Shown: positions 51,987 to 62,814, counted from the stretch's first letter. The stretch is DNA of 64,000 nt from Flagellimonas olearia (GCF_009184425.1 NZ_WELG01000001.1:62001-126000); one strand, 5' to 3'. Notes: generated from the sequence alone by a model not told the origin. Made by a program: numbers and translations.

Positions 51987-54542
51987 TTATTTTTCGGCTT
52001 CCGGAGATTTTTCCGTTTTCTTTATTTTGATGGTAAGCTCTTCTTTCTTTTCATCCAAATCCATAAAGATGCTGTCTCCTTCCTCCAGTTTGGAGTTTAC
52101 GATTTCCTCGGCAAGGGCATCCTCAATATATTTTTGGATGGCCCGCTTCAAAGGTCTGGCCCCATACTGCTTGTCAAAACCTTTATCGGCTATATAATCC
52201 TTGGCTTTGTCCGTAAGGCTCAATACGTAACCAATATCCTTGATTCGCATGTACAGCTTGTCCAATTCGATATCAATGATTTTATGGATATCCTCTTTTT
52301 CCAAGGGATTGAAGACAATTACATCATCAATACGGTTAAGGAACTCCGGGGCAAAAGCCTTTTTCAGTGCGCTTTCAATAACGCTTTTCTGATGGCTGTC
52401 TTCCTGCGCTTTTTTGGCAGCAGTGCCAAAACCTACGCCTTGTCCAAAGTCCTTCAACTGGCGGGCGCCAATATTGGAGGTCATGATGATGATGGTATTC
52501 CTAAAATCGATTTTTCTACCGAGACTGTCTGTTAAGAAACCATCGTCCAATACTTGCAACAGCATATTGAAGACATCTGGGTGGGCCTTTTCAACCTCAT
52601 CCAAAAGGATGACGGAATATGGCTTGCGACGGACTTTTTCGGTCAACTGCCCACCTTCTTCATAGCCTACATATCCGGGAGGTGCTCCCACCAATCGGGA
52701 GATAGCGAATTTTTCCATGTATTCGCTCATGTCTATTCGGATAAGGGCGTCTTCGGAATCAAAGAGTTCCTTGGCAAGAATTTTGGCCAATTGGGTTTTA
52801 CCAACCCCCGTCTGACCCAAGAAAATAAATGAACCAATAGGTTTGTTGGGGTCTTTCAACCCGGCACGGTTACGTTGGATGGCCTTGGCCACTTTGGCCA
52901 CAGCCTCATCCTGACCGATGACAAAACCTTTGATCAAATCGGGCAATTTGGCCAATTTGTTGCTCTCGGTTTGTGCTATTCGGTTCACGGGAATGCCACT
53001 CATCATGGAAACCACATCGGCTACGTTGTCCTCACTTACGGTCTCCCTGTGGAGTTTGCTTTCCTCTTCCCAACGTTCTTGGGCAGAAGCCAATTCTTTT
53101 TCGAGACGTTTTTCGTCATCCCGGAGCTTGGCGGCCTCTTCGTATTTTTGTTTTTTCACGACGCTGTTTTTCAGCTCGCGGACATCTTCCAATTGACTTT
53201 CCAGTTCCAAAATCTGTTTGGGCACATCCATATTTACAATGTGCACACGGGAACCGGCCTCATCCAAGGCGTCTATGGCCTTGTCTGGTAAGAAACGGTC
53301 CGTCATGTATCTATTGGTCAACTTAACGCAGGCCACAATGGCTTCATCGGTATAGTTGACATTATGGTGATCCTCATACTTGCCTTTGATGTTCATCAGG
53401 ATTTCAATGGTTTCCTCAACGCTGGTTGGTTCTACCATTACCTTTTGGAAACGACGTTCCAAGGCGCCATCCTTTTCAATGTACTGTCTGTATTCATCAA
53501 GGGTGGTGGCTCCGATACATTGAATCTCCCCTCGGGCCAAAGCGGGCTTGAACATGTTGGAAGCATCCAAACTTCCTGTAGCGCCACCGGCACCTACAAT
53601 GGTGTGGATCTCATCAATGAAAAGGATGATGTCATCATTCTTTTCAAGTTCGTTCATCACCGCTTTCATGCGTTCTTCAAATTGTCCTCGGTATTTGGTC
53701 CCTGCTACCAACGATGCCAAATCCAAGGTTACAACGCGTTTGTTGTATAGGATTCGGGATACTTTTTTGTTGATGATGCGCAGGGCCAAGCCTTCGGCAA
53801 TGGCACTTTTTCCCACTCCTGGTTCACCAATCAGCAAGGGGTTGTTCTTCTTTCTACGGCTCAAAATCTGGGATACACGCTCAATTTCCTTTTCCCTTCC
53901 CACAACCGGGTCCAATTTATTTTCCTCGGCCAAGCGGGTAAGGTCCCTTCCAAAATTATCCAGGACAGGGGTTTTGGATTTTTTGCTTCCCTTTTGGGAC
54001 GAGCCGGAACCGAATGTACTTTCCTTGGAATCCCCTCCTTCATCAGGGTCACTTGGAAAAGATTCGGCCTGTGGGGAATCTATGTAGTCATCATCACTGG
54101 TGATCATGGATTTGAATTGTTCCTTCACATTATCGTAGTCCACCTTGAGCTTGTGCAGCAATTTTGTGGTGGGGTCGTTTTCGTTTCTAAGGATGCAGAG
54201 CAATAGGTGTGCTGTATTTATAGAGGAACTCTGGAACAGTTTGGCCTCTAGGAAAGTGGTTTTCAAAGCACGTTCTGCCTGACGGGTCAGATGTAGGTTT
54301 TTCTTGTCTTTTTGCATGGTTCCCGAAGTGGGATTTGCGGGACTAAGAATTTCCACTTTTCTGCGCAGGTGGTCCAAATCCACATCAAGGGCATCCAAAA
54401 TACTAATGGCCTTGCCGTTTCCATCTCTTAAAAGACCGAGCATAAGATGTTCCGTACCAATAAAATCATGGCCCAAACGTAGGGCCTCCTCCTTGCTATA
54501 TGCTATAACATCTTTTACTCTGGGGGAAAAATTATCGTCCAT
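51987..54542 (-). CDS. clpC: ATP-dependent Clp protease ATP-binding subunit ClpC
   Basis: An 851-residue Hsp100 unfoldase that feeds ClpP. The N-domain carries two Clp-N repeats (SKEEALRLGHDFIGTEHLMLGLLRD first). AAA-1 has Walker A GEPGVGKSA near residue 240. A UVR-type linker (VVKKQKYEEAAKLRDDEKRLEKEL) marks ClpC rather than ClpA. AAA-2 has GQTGVGKTQ near 575, and a ClpP-loop and D2 small domain follow. ATG at 54542 gives MDDNFSPRVKDVIAYS. A longer frame to 54593 is hydrophobic and not family-like. It is divergent from gyrA and ends at a strong terminator. Confidence 0.97.
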   Translation of the reverse strand: MDDNFSPRVKDVIAYSKEEALRLGHDFIGTEHLMLGLLRDGNGKAISILDALDVDLDHLRRKVEILSPANPTSGTMQKDKKNLHLTRQAERALKTTFLEAKLFQSSSINTAHLLLCILRNENDPTTKLLHKLKVDYDNVKEQFKSMITSDDDYIDSPQAESFPSDPDEGGDSKESTFGSGSSQKGSKKSKTPVLDNFGRDLTRLAEENKLDPVVGREKEIERVSQILSRRKKNNPLLIGEPGVGKSAIAEGLALRIINKKVSRILYNKRVVTLDLASLVAGTKYRGQFEERMKAVMNELEKNDDIILFIDEIHTIVGAGGATGSLDASNMFKPALARGEIQCIGATTLDEYRQYIEKDGALERRFQKVMVEPTSVEETIEILMNIKGKYEDHHNVNYTDEAIVACVKLTNRYMTDRFLPDKAIDALDEAGSRVHIVNMDVPKQILELESQLEDVRELKNSVVKKQKYEEAAKLRDDEKRLEKELASAQERWEEESKLHRETVSEDNVADVVSMMSGIPVNRIAQTESNKLAKLPDLIKGFVIGQDEAVAKVAKAIQRNRAGLKDPNKPIGSFIFLGQTGVGKTQLAKILAKELFDSEDALIRIDMSEYMEKFAISRLVGAPPGYVGYEEGGQLTEKVRRKPYSVILLDEVEKAHPDVFNMLLQVLDDGFLTDSLGRKIDFRNTIIIMTSNIGARQLKDFGQGVGFGTAAKKAQEDSHQKSVIESALKKAFAPEFLNRIDDVIVFNPLEKEDIHKIIDIELDKLYMRIKDIGYVLSLTDKAKDYIADKGFDKQYGARPLKRAIQKYIEDALAEEIVNSKLEEGDSIFMDLDEKKEELTIKIKKTEKSPEAEK

Positions 54543-54732
54543 ACCTTTCTTTTTCGCAACTAAAATTAATAAAAGTATTGTTACTGTGGTCAAATACCGT
54601 ACCCATTATCGATAAACTAGTGGTAAATGTCGAAATAAAGGTCGTTTTTTAACAGTTTAACAAAGCTTTATCAAAAGAAAAGAGCACTTGGATAACTGTT
54701 GATAATTTTTTTAATAAAGTAGATTCCAAAGG

Positions 54733-54761
54733 TTTGGAAAGGGCCTATTTTCCGTATATTG
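54733..54761 (+). promoter_or_regulatory. gyrA promoter
   Basis: TTTG (54733-54736), an 18-bp spacer and TATATTG (54755-54761) approximate the Bacteroidota consensus. Transcription would begin near 54768, giving a leader of about 33 nt. Confidence 0.55.
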
Positions 54762-54800
54762 CCATGATATTTTAACCACAAAAAACTATAAGATTTTAGC

Positions 54801-57329
54801 ATGGCGGAAGGAGAAAAGTTAATTCCTATCAATATTGAGGATGAGATGAAATCTGCCTACATTGATTATTCAATGTCGGTCATTGTGTCACGTGCCCTGC
54901 CAGATGTTCGTGATGGACTCAAACCAGTTCACAGAAGAGTGCTTTTTGGAATGCATGAATTGGGAGTTAGGTCAACCAGTTCCCACAAGAAATCGGCCCG
55001 TATCGTTGGGGAGGTCTTGGGTAAGTATCACCCGCACGGGGATACTTCGGTCTATGATACCATGGTACGTATGGCCCAAGAGTGGAGCCTTAGGTACATG
55101 TTGATCGATGGTCAGGGTAACTTTGGTTCCGTGGACGGTGATAGCCCTGCGGCCATGCGTTATACCGAGGCCAGAATGCGCAAAATCGCTGACGAGATGT
55201 TGGCCGATATTGACAAGGACACTGTTGATCACCAGCTTAATTTTGACGACTCGCTGCAAGAACCAACCGTATTGCCTACCCGTGTTCCCAATCTTTTGGT
55301 GAACGGGGCTTCCGGAATTGCCGTGGGTATGGCCACCAACATGCCGCCCCACAATCTTTCTGAAGTGGTGGACGGGACAGTGGCCTATATAGATAACCAT
55401 GAGATAGAGATCGATGAACTGATCACCCACATCAAAGCACCTGATTTTCCAACTGGAGGTATCATTTATGGGTATGATGGGGTAAAGGAGGCATTCCACA
55501 CCGGTAGAGGTAGGGTGGTCATGCGGGCCAAGGCCTCTTTCGAGGAAGTTCAGGGAAGGGAGTGTATCATTGTTACCGAGATTCCCTATCAGGTGAACAA
55601 GGCGGATATGATCAAGAAGACCGCCGATCTGGTCAATGAAAAGAAAATCGAAGGAATTGCATCCATCCGTGATGAATCGGATAGGAAGGGAATGCGTATC
55701 GTGTATATCCTTAAGCGGGATGCCATCCCCAATATTGTGCTGAACATGCTGTACAAGTATACGGCACTTCAGTCTTCCTTCAGTGTCAATAATATTGCAT
55801 TGGTCAATGGAAGACCACAGTTGTTGAACCTCAAGGAAATCATACATTACTTTGTGGAGCACCGACACGAAGTGGTGGTTCGACGAACCAAATATGAGCT
55901 GCAAAAAGCTGAAGATCGTGCCCACATTTTGGAGGGACTTATCATCGCATCGGACAATATTGATGAGGTGATTGCCATTATCCGTGGCTCTGCCAATGTG
56001 GATGAGGCACGTAACAGTTTAATGGAGCGTTTCAAGCTCACCGAAATACAGGCCAAGGCCATCGTGGAGATGCGCTTGCGTCAGCTTACAGGTCTGGAAC
56101 AGGACAAACTGCGTGATGAGCATGCCGAGCTGTTGAAGACCATTGAGGATTTGAAGGACATTCTGGCCAAAAAAGAACGTAGGATGCAGATCATCAAGGA
56201 TGAACTTCTTGAAGTCAAGGAGAAATACGGTGATGAAAGAAGGTCAGAAATCAACTTTGCAGGAGGAGACCTGAGTATTGAGGATATGATTCCGGATGAG
56301 CAAGTGGTCATTACCATTTCCCATGCCGGGTATGTCAAGAGAACACCGCTCACCGAATATAAGACCCAGAATAGGGGAGGAGTGGGCCAGAAAGCGTCCT
56401 CTACCCGAAATGAAGACTTTTTGGAGCACCTATTTGTGGGTACCAATCACCAATATATGTTGTTCTTCACGCAAAATGGGAAATGTTTCTGGATGCGTGT
56501 CTTTGAAATTCCGGAAGGATCCAGAACCTCAAAAGGTAGGGCCATCCAGAATTTGATCAACATTGAACAGGACGATAAGGTGAAGGCCTTTATCTGTACC
56601 CAGGACCTTAAGGATGAGGATTACGTGAACAGCCATTATGTGATTATGGCCACCAAGAAGGGAACCGTAAAGAAAACCTCTTTGGAGCAATACTCACGAC
56701 CTCGTCAAAATGGTATCAATGCCATAACCATAAAGGATGGTGATGAGCTTCTTGAAGCCAAATTAACAACAGGGACAAGTCAGATATTCCTAGGATTGAA
56801 ATCGGGTAAAGCCATTCGATTTGAAGAAGGCAAGACCCGCCCCATGGGAAGAAATGCATCCGGGGTACGCGGTATTACCTTGGCCGATGACCATGATGAG
56901 GTGATCGGAATGGTTTCTGTCCATAATTTTGAAGACGATATTCTGGTAGTTTCCGAGAATGGTTATGGAAAACGATCCTCTCTTGAGGATTACAGGATTA
57001 CCAATAGAGGCGGTAAAGGAGTCAAGACAATCTCCATTACCGATAAGACGGGTGGTCTTGTAGCCATAAAAAATGTTTCGGATACGGATGATCTTATGAT
57101 CATCAATAAGTCTGGAATTGCCATTCGAATGAGCGTCGAGGATCTTAGGGTCATGGGAAGGGCAACACAGGGTGTACGCCTTATCAACCTAAAGGATTCA
57201 GACTCCATTGCAGCGGTTGCCAAAGTCATGAAAGAAGATGGTCCCTTGGATGAAACCAATATCATGGATATAGAGGTCAAGGGAGAAGATGGCACGGCTA
57301 TTGATAATGACAACGAGGAAAATAAATAA
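54801..57329 (+). CDS. gyrA: DNA gyrase subunit A
   Basis: An 842-residue subunit that breaks and rejoins DNA during supercoiling. The N-terminal breakage-reunion domain starts [16 protein letters not shown]. The catalytic tyrosine is near residue 121 in [10 protein letters not shown]. The quinolone-resistance region reads [19 protein letters not shown], which retains the serine-type position (S) and the aspartate-type position (D/Y) of a typical sensitive-like sequence. The C-terminal domain contains six beta-pinwheel blades with the GyrA box (QNRGGVGQK near 518) and repeated VRGI/GVR turns. It has a short Glu/Asn-rich tail. Confidence 0.97.
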   Translation: MAEGEKLIPINIEDEMKSAYIDYSMSVIVSRALPDVRDGLKPVHRRVLFGMHELGVRSTSSHKKSARIVGEVLGKYHPHGDTSVYDTMVRMAQEWSLRYMLIDGQGNFGSVDGDSPAAMRYTEARMRKIADEMLADIDKDTVDHQLNFDDSLQEPTVLPTRVPNLLVNGASGIAVGMATNMPPHNLSEVVDGTVAYIDNHEIEIDELITHIKAPDFPTGGIIYGYDGVKEAFHTGRGRVVMRAKASFEEVQGRECIIVTEIPYQVNKADMIKKTADLVNEKKIEGIASIRDESDRKGMRIVYILKRDAIPNIVLNMLYKYTALQSSFSVNNIALVNGRPQLLNLKEIIHYFVEHRHEVVVRRTKYELQKAEDRAHILEGLIIASDNIDEVIAIIRGSANVDEARNSLMERFKLTEIQAKAIVEMRLRQLTGLEQDKLRDEHAELLKTIEDLKDILAKKERRMQIIKDELLEVKEKYGDERRSEINFAGGDLSIEDMIPDEQVVITISHAGYVKRTPLTEYKTQNRGGVGQKASSTRNEDFLEHLFVGTNHQYMLFFTQNGKCFWMRVFEIPEGSRTSKGRAIQNLINIEQDDKVKAFICTQDLKDEDYVNSHYVIMATKKGTVKKTSLEQYSRPRQNGINAITIKDGDELLEAKLTTGTSQIFLGLKSGKAIRFEEGKTRPMGRNASGVRGITLADDHDEVIGMVSVHNFEDDILVVSENGYGKRSSLEDYRITNRGGKGVKTISITDKTGGLVAIKNVSDTDDLMIINKSGIAIRMSVEDLRVMGRATQGVRLINLKDSDSIAAVAKVMKEDGPLDETNIMDIEVKGEDGTAIDNDNEENK

Positions 57330-57360
57330 TCGATAAACACTAAATAATTACATTTTTGAC

Positions 57361-58623
57361 ATGAAGACTAAATTTTTGATACTAATTGCCATGGGGGTTT
57401 CAGTTATGGGTTACTCTCAAAAGAATGAGATCAAGGATGCGGAAAAAGCCCTGAAGGGTGGAGATGCCGCAGCGGCCAAGACTGCTTTGGAAGCGGCTGC
57501 GTCCACGATCGATGCTGCTGATGAAAGGGTTCAGGCCCAGTATTATGCCATAAAGGGAAATGTATATTCCGATTTGGCCCAGAAAGGGGATGAAACTGCA
57601 TTTCAACCCGCTATAGATGCTTACAACAAAGTGATTTCTGTGGAAGAGGCCAGCGGGAAGGAAAAATATACCACTGTTGCCAAGCAGAAGTTGGCACAGA
57701 TCACAGGCGATTTGGTAAATGCTGCCGTTGAGGACAACAACAACCAGAAGTTCAAAGAAGCTGCGGCAAAGTTGTATATGAGTTACAAATTGAGCCCGGC
57801 CGATACCATTTACCTGTATTATGCTGCCAGTAGTGCCGTTAATGGTCAGGATTACGACAATGCATTGAACTATTACAATGAGTTGAAGGAAATGGACTAT
57901 GATGGAAGTGGAGTCACCTATACTGCGGTAAACATTGAGACCGGAGAGGTTGAGACCATGGATAAAGCAACTCGTGACCTATATGTAAAGGCAGGTACGC
58001 ACAAAGACCCAAACGAAGAAAGAAGTCCTTCCAAAAAACCTGAGATTGTAAAGAATGTTGCCTTGATTTATCAACAATTGGGAGATAACGAAAAGGCACT
58101 TGCCGCATATTCCGAAGCTAGGGCTGAAAATCCAGATGATGTTAACTTGGTTTTGGGTGAGGCCAACCTTCACTACTCCATGGGAGATAAGGAAAATTTC
58201 AAGAAGTTGATGGCGAAGGCGTCTGAAATGGCTCCTGACAATCCTGATTTGTTGTACAACATCGGTGTTATCAATATGGAACAAGGAAACTTGGAAGATG
58301 CTCGTGATGCCTATAAAAAGACATTGGCCATTGATCCAGGATACATCAATGCCCTTTTGAACCTTTCCACTACCTATGTGAACGAAGGTAACGGACTTAT
58401 TGATGAAATGAATGCGTTGGGAAGCTCAAAGGCCGATATCGCCAAATATGACGAGTTGAAGGGAAAGAAGGACAGTTTGTTTAAGGAAGGTGCCACGGTT
58501 TTGGAAAATGCCGTAAAAACCAATCCTGATAACCAAAGTATCCTATCACAATTGAAGAACATCTACGGAGCTTTGGGAGATACCGAGAACTTTATGCGTA
58601 TCAAAAAGCTTTTGGGAGAGTAA
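57361..58623 (+). CDS. Exported TPR-repeat protein
   Basis: A 420-residue protein with a signal peptide (MKTKFLILIAMGVSVMGYSQ). After an alanine-rich helical region (about 22-120) come several tetratricopeptide repeats, clearest at about 220-330 (NVALIYQQLGDNEKALAAYSEARAENPDDVNLV and NIGVINMEQGNLEDARDAYKKTLAIDPGYINALLNL). TPRs mediate protein-protein contacts in the periplasm or at the outer membrane. The partner is unknown. It lies 31 bp after gyrA, and both genes end at the downstream terminator, so they may be co-transcribed. Confidence 0.88.
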   Translation: MKTKFLILIAMGVSVMGYSQKNEIKDAEKALKGGDAAAAKTALEAAASTIDAADERVQAQYYAIKGNVYSDLAQKGDETAFQPAIDAYNKVISVEEASGKEKYTTVAKQKLAQITGDLVNAAVEDNNNQKFKEAAAKLYMSYKLSPADTIYLYYAASSAVNGQDYDNALNYYNELKEMDYDGSGVTYTAVNIETGEVETMDKATRDLYVKAGTHKDPNEERSPSKKPEIVKNVALIYQQLGDNEKALAAYSEARAENPDDVNLVLGEANLHYSMGDKENFKKLMAKASEMAPDNPDLLYNIGVINMEQGNLEDARDAYKKTLAIDPGYINALLNLSTTYVNEGNGLIDEMNALGSSKADIAKYDELKGKKDSLFKEGATVLENAVKTNPDNQSILSQLKNIYGALGDTENFMRIKKLLGE

Positions 58624-58646
58624 ACCGCTCCAATTTGTAAAAATAG

Positions 58647-58673
58647 AAAGGGACCAAAATGGTCCCTTTTTTT
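58647..58673 (+). terminator. Terminator after the TPR gene
   Basis: A 10-bp stem AAAGGGACCA / TGGTCCCTTT followed by a T-run, 23 bp after the TPR gene stop. It also separates this gene from the convergent NlpC/P60 gene, whose stop begins at 58675. Confidence 0.88.
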
Positions 58674-58674
58674 A

Positions 58675-59427
58675 TTATATGATTTTCTTGATTACCCTAA
58701 GCTGATGGGTGTACAGCTTTTCTTCGGTATTGAAAATACCTGTGTGGTCCAAACGATCGATTCGGACATGCCCGTAGGTGTGGATGATATAATTGTCTTT
58801 TAAGATGATGCCAACATGGTCTATGACTCCCTCGTTGTTATCAAAAAAGGCAAGGTCGCCCGGTTCGCTTTCCTCAATGAAACTTAAAGGTTCCCCTTGT
58901 TTGGACTGTCCTTCCGCATCCCTGCAAAGGGCAACCCCATTGATTTTATAGACCATTTGGGTAAATCCCGCGCTGTCTATGCCAAAAGGCGTTTTGCCCC
59001 CCCAAAGAAAAGGGGCTTTTAGGTACAGAAAAGCTACATCTACCAGTTCATTCTTTTGGGCACGACCAGTAACAGAGCTACCTTCAAACGTATGGTCCAA
59101 AAACGTTGATGAAGAAACCATAGAGCCCAAAACAATGGGAAGAAGCATTCCATCTTGACTGCAGACATGGGAAACTATATCTGGGGAAAGTTGTTGGTTT
59201 TCGGGGTTCTCGAACGCTTTGTAATCCTCCTCTGTGATGAATTTAAACTGATGGTTGGAAACCCATCCCTCGCATTGGTCATGTGCTACCCTGATGCGGC
59301 TCCATTTTTTCCGACTTTCCAAAACCTTGAAATGTTCCCCATACAAGAGCTGGGAAGTCATTTCGGAACTATCCTCGGGAAGTGTTCTAATGGGCACAAT
59401 GCTCAGTGGGCAAATTCCATATTGCAT
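58675..59427 (-). CDS. NlpC/P60-type protein lacking the catalytic cysteine
   Basis: A 250-residue protein with a bacterial SH3 domain (about 15-65: EMTSQLLYGEHFKVLESRKKWSRIRV, CEGWVSNHQF) and a C-terminal NlpC/P60 fold (about 130-245). These domains normally cleave peptidoglycan stem peptides. The fold motifs are there (PFLWGGKTPFGID, GDLAFFDN, IDHVGIIL with His204, and His216). The nucleophile position reads Ser152 in GIDSAGF instead of the usual Cys in DCSGF. Hydrolytic activity is therefore doubtful. There is no signal peptide. It is co-directional with the thiolase gene 20 bp upstream. The protein may be a binding or scaffold version. Confidence 0.85.
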   Translation of the reverse strand: MQYGICPLSIVPIRTLPEDSSEMTSQLLYGEHFKVLESRKKWSRIRVAHDQCEGWVSNHQFKFITEEDYKAFENPENQQLSPDIVSHVCSQDGMLLPIVLGSMVSSSTFLDHTFEGSSVTGRAQKNELVDVAFLYLKAPFLWGGKTPFGIDSAGFTQMVYKINGVALCRDAEGQSKQGEPLSFIEESEPGDLAFFDNNEGVIDHVGIILKDNYIIHTYGHVRIDRLDHTGIFNTEEKLYTHQLRVIKKII

Positions 59428-59447
59428 TTACGGATGATATTGGATGG

Positions 59448-60623
59448 CTAAATTCTTTCCAAAATTAAGGCTGATGCACCACCACCGCCATTGCAGATAG
59501 CGGCTGCACCTAATTTGGCATTGTTCTGTTCAAGCACATTGAGCAACGTTATGGTAATCCGCGCACCGGAACAGCCCAATGGGTGTCCCAAAGAAACTGC
59601 ACCACCGTTTACATTTACGTTGGAATCCTGTAGTCCCAAAATCTTCATATTGGCAAGGCCCACAACAGAAAACGCTTCGTTGAACTCAAAGTAGTCGATA
59701 TCCTTCAAAGATACCCCGGCACGATCCAGTGCTTTGGGAAGAGCCTTGGCAGGTGCAGTGGTAAACCATTTGGGTTCGTGGGCCGCATCGGCATACCCTT
59801 TTATGTAAGCCAAGGGTTTCAAGCCAAGTTCTTTCGCTTTGTCCTCACTCATCAGCACCACTGCAGCGGCCCCATCATTGATGGTGGAGGCATTGGCGGC
59901 AGTAACCGTTCCCTCTTTGGTAAAGGCGGGTCGCAATGCGGGGATTTTATCGATTTTCACATTGGTGTATTCCTCATCCTCACTCACAACAATGGGTTCT
60001 CCACGACGTTGGGGGACTTCAACAGGTACTACTTCATTTTTGAATTTTCCAGCTTTCCACGCCTCGGCAGAACGTTGGTAGGATTGTATGGCAAAGGCAT
60101 CTTGGTCCTTTCTGCTAAATTGATACTCCGTAGCGCAGGCATCGGCACATACTCCCATGGCATTTTGATCGTAAGCATCTACCAAACCGTCTTTTTGCAT
60201 TCCGTCCAGCAGGGTTGCAGGACCAAACTTCAACCCATTGCGCATGTACGCATAATGCGGGATAAGACTCATGTTTTCCATGCCCCCGGCCACAACAATG
60301 GAATTTTCACCCAATGCAATGGATTGGGCGGCTTGCGTAATGGCTTTCATTCCAGATGCACATACTTTGTTCACCGTTGTACAGGGAACCGTATCCGGAA
60401 TCCCGGCATAAATGGCGGCTTGTCGGGCAGGAGCCTGACCCGTTCCGGCCTGTACCACATTCCCCATTAAAACCTCTTCCACCTTTTCTGGAGAAAGTCC
60501 GATCTTGTCCAATGCGCCTTTAATGGCAACGGCTCCCAATTTAGGTGCTGGTATGGTGGACAATGCTCCCATAAAACTACCTATGGGCGTTCTAACAGCT
60601 GAAACGATGACAACTTTGTTCAT
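59448..60623 (-). CDS. Acetyl-CoA C-acetyltransferase (thiolase)
   Basis: A 391-residue thiolase that condenses or cleaves acetoacetyl-CoA. The acylated Cys88 is in NKVCASGMKA, the base Cys377 in ICNGGGGAS, His347 in GHPLGCSG, and NEAFS near 316 completes the site. It is the AtoB/PhaA-size enzyme rather than the longer FadA type. No other fatty-acid or PHB genes are nearby. The C40-type gene follows 20 bp downstream, and the divergent gene is a 7TM-HD phosphodiesterase. Confidence 0.95.
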   Translation of the reverse strand: MNKVVIVSAVRTPIGSFMGALSTIPAPKLGAVAIKGALDKIGLSPEKVEEVLMGNVVQAGTGQAPARQAAIYAGIPDTVPCTTVNKVCASGMKAITQAAQSIALGENSIVVAGGMENMSLIPHYAYMRNGLKFGPATLLDGMQKDGLVDAYDQNAMGVCADACATEYQFSRKDQDAFAIQSYQRSAEAWKAGKFKNEVVPVEVPQRRGEPIVVSEDEEYTNVKIDKIPALRPAFTKEGTVTAANASTINDGAAAVVLMSEDKAKELGLKPLAYIKGYADAAHEPKWFTTAPAKALPKALDRAGVSLKDIDYFEFNEAFSVVGLANMKILGLQDSNVNVNGGAVSLGHPLGCSGARITITLLNVLEQNNAKLGAAAICNGGGGASALILERI

Positions 60624-60735
60624 ATGTGCATTTTTACGGTTACGAAAATACTAAAATTAAATCCAAAGGGTAAGACGTGATTGTACGGCACTCCTTAATA
60701 TATATTTTCTATTTTTGGGGATATCAGCATACGAT

Positions 60736-62772
60736 ATGGGAAAAGCTTTGGACAATGTATATAAACATCAATCACTTGCCTACAAGTATTTTCTTTATCT
60801 GGTATCTGTAGCCCTCATCGTTTTCTTTTTTCCTAAAGGCGGAAAATTTAAGTATGAATTTCAAAAGGGAAAGCCATGGCAGTATGAAAATCTATATGCT
60901 CCCATTGATTTTTCCATCCAGAAAAGTTCAGATGAAATAGCCCAGGAACAGCTTTCCGTCCGCAATACCAAAACGGACTATTACAATTTTGATGCATCCA
61001 TTGTTAGCTCGATAAAGAGCAATGTGCAAAAGGAACTGGAACAGTGGGCCACTTCCAATGCGTATTCGGCGCGGCAGCAACGGAACATGCTCAATGTGGG
61101 TATGGCGGTGATCGATAGCATTTATGCCAAAGGTGTTTTTGAAAACAGCCCGGGTTCCAATTCCATTGTTTTGGTGCGGAACAACGAGGCCATCCCCATG
61201 GCACCCAATGATTTTCTCGACTTGGAAGGAGCGAAAAGACAGGTGTCTTCACAAATTTCCCGTTCCAATGTGGTGGATAAGACTGGGTTGGAGAATACGG
61301 TTCAATCCAACATAAAACCCAATCTTTTCTATGACGAAACCTTGACGGAAAGTGCCTTGCAACAAGAGCTGTCCAAGATATCCTACACACGGGGAGAGGT
61401 ATCGGAAGGGAGGCTGATCATTGCCAAGGGCGAAGTCGTCGAGGCCGAAAATTTCAAGATCCTTAATTCCTTGAAGGAAGAGTATGAATCGGAACTTTGG
61501 CAAGGCAACAACTACTATTACATCATGTTGGGCTATACCATTTTGGTGGCATTGGTATTGATCATGTTGTTTCTTTTTCTCAAGCGGTATCGAAATGAAA
61601 TTTTTAAGAACAACAATAAGGTCACCTTTATCTTTTTCAACATATTGCTCATGGTGTTGGCCACAACACTGATGGTAAAGAACAATGAAAGTTATGTGTA
61701 TGGCGTTCCGCTGTGTATTCTACCCTTGGTACTCAAGAACTTTTTTGATGCCCGGCTGGGGCTTTTTGTTCATGTACTAACCGTATTGATTCTTGGTTTT
61801 GTGGTACCCAACAGCTTCGAGTATATTTTTCTTCAGATCATAGCAGGTATCGTTACCATTTTAACCGCCTCAGAACTGTATAAGAGGGCCAATCTCTTTA
61901 TTTCCGTAGGGCAGATTACCCTAATATATATTATAGGCTATTTCGCCTTCCATGCCATCCATGAGGGAAATCTGGAGAACATTGAGTGGATATTGTTCGG
62001 GGTATTTGTCCTGAATGGACTTTTGACGCTTTTTGCCCAGCCTTTGATCTATATGTTCGAGAAATTGTTCGGTTTGATATCCGATGTATCACTATTGGAG
62101 CTTTCGGATACCAATTCCAAGTTGTTGAAGAAACTGTCGGACAAGGCACCGGGAACGTTCCACCATTCATTACAGGTAGCCAACCTTGCCGAAGCTGCCG
62201 CAAATGAGATTGGTGCCAATGCCATGTTGGTCCGGGTGGGAGCCTTGTACCATGACATCGGAAAAATGGAAAAACCGACCTTCTTTACGGAGAATCAGGT
62301 CACCAACGTAAATCCACATGATGATTTGCCGCCGAGGGAAAGTGCCAAGATCATCATAGATCATGTGATTCATGGAATAGAAATTGCAAGAAAGAACAAT
62401 CTCCCAGATAGGATCATTGATTTTATAAGGACACATCATGGTACCACACTAGTGTACTATTTTTATAAAAAACAACAGGAACTTGAGGCTGAGGTGGATG
62501 AAAATGATTTTAGGTATCCAGGTCCAATACCCTTTTCAAAGGAAACTGCCATTCTTATGATGTCGGATGCCGTGGAAGCCGCGTCCAAGAGTTTAAAGAA
62601 TCCCACTTTTTTGGTCATAGATGAATTTGTGGAGAAAATTGTGAAGGGGCAAATGCAGGCCAACCAGTTTTTAAATGCCAATATCACCCTAAAGGAAATT
62701 GAGATGGTGAAGAAGGTATTGAAGCAAAAACTGACCAATATCTACCATCTTAGGGTCGAGTATCCGGAGTAA
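60736..62772 (+). CDS. 7TM-HD phosphohydrolase (YqfF/PgpH-like c-di-AMP phosphodiesterase)
   Basis: The 678-residue membrane protein has an N-terminal transmembrane helix (about 18-38), a periplasmic 7TMR-HDED domain (about 45-255), seven transmembrane helices (about 265-445) and a C-terminal cytoplasmic HD domain. The HD ligands are in GTFHHSLQVANLAEAAA, VGALYHDIGKMEKP, and HVIHGIEIARKN with a later TTHHG-type segment (RTHHGTTLVYYFY). This is the architecture of PgpH, which degrades cyclic di-AMP. ATG at 60736 is used. A TATTTTTG box (60710-60717) precedes it. Confidence 0.92.
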   Translation: MGKALDNVYKHQSLAYKYFLYLVSVALIVFFFPKGGKFKYEFQKGKPWQYENLYAPIDFSIQKSSDEIAQEQLSVRNTKTDYYNFDASIVSSIKSNVQKELEQWATSNAYSARQQRNMLNVGMAVIDSIYAKGVFENSPGSNSIVLVRNNEAIPMAPNDFLDLEGAKRQVSSQISRSNVVDKTGLENTVQSNIKPNLFYDETLTESALQQELSKISYTRGEVSEGRLIIAKGEVVEAENFKILNSLKEEYESELWQGNNYYYIMLGYTILVALVLIMLFLFLKRYRNEIFKNNNKVTFIFFNILLMVLATTLMVKNNESYVYGVPLCILPLVLKNFFDARLGLFVHVLTVLILGFVVPNSFEYIFLQIIAGIVTILTASELYKRANLFISVGQITLIYIIGYFAFHAIHEGNLENIEWILFGVFVLNGLLTLFAQPLIYMFEKLFGLISDVSLLELSDTNSKLLKKLSDKAPGTFHHSLQVANLAEAAANEIGANAMLVRVGALYHDIGKMEKPTFFTENQVTNVNPHDDLPPRESAKIIIDHVIHGIEIARKNNLPDRIIDFIRTHHGTTLVYYFYKKQQELEAEVDENDFRYPGPIPFSKETAILMMSDAVEAASKSLKNPTFLVIDEFVEKIVKGQMQANQFLNANITLKEIEMVKKVLKQKLTNIYHLRVEYPE

Positions 62773-62814
62773 AGTCCATAAAATCAATTCCTAATTAAAA
62801 AAAACGGAAAATAG

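Noticed and set aside
54972-55925. 317-codon antisense frame opposite gyrA
   Set aside because: It overlaps the conserved gyrA core, and its translation has no recognisable domain; it arises from codon bias of the sense gene.
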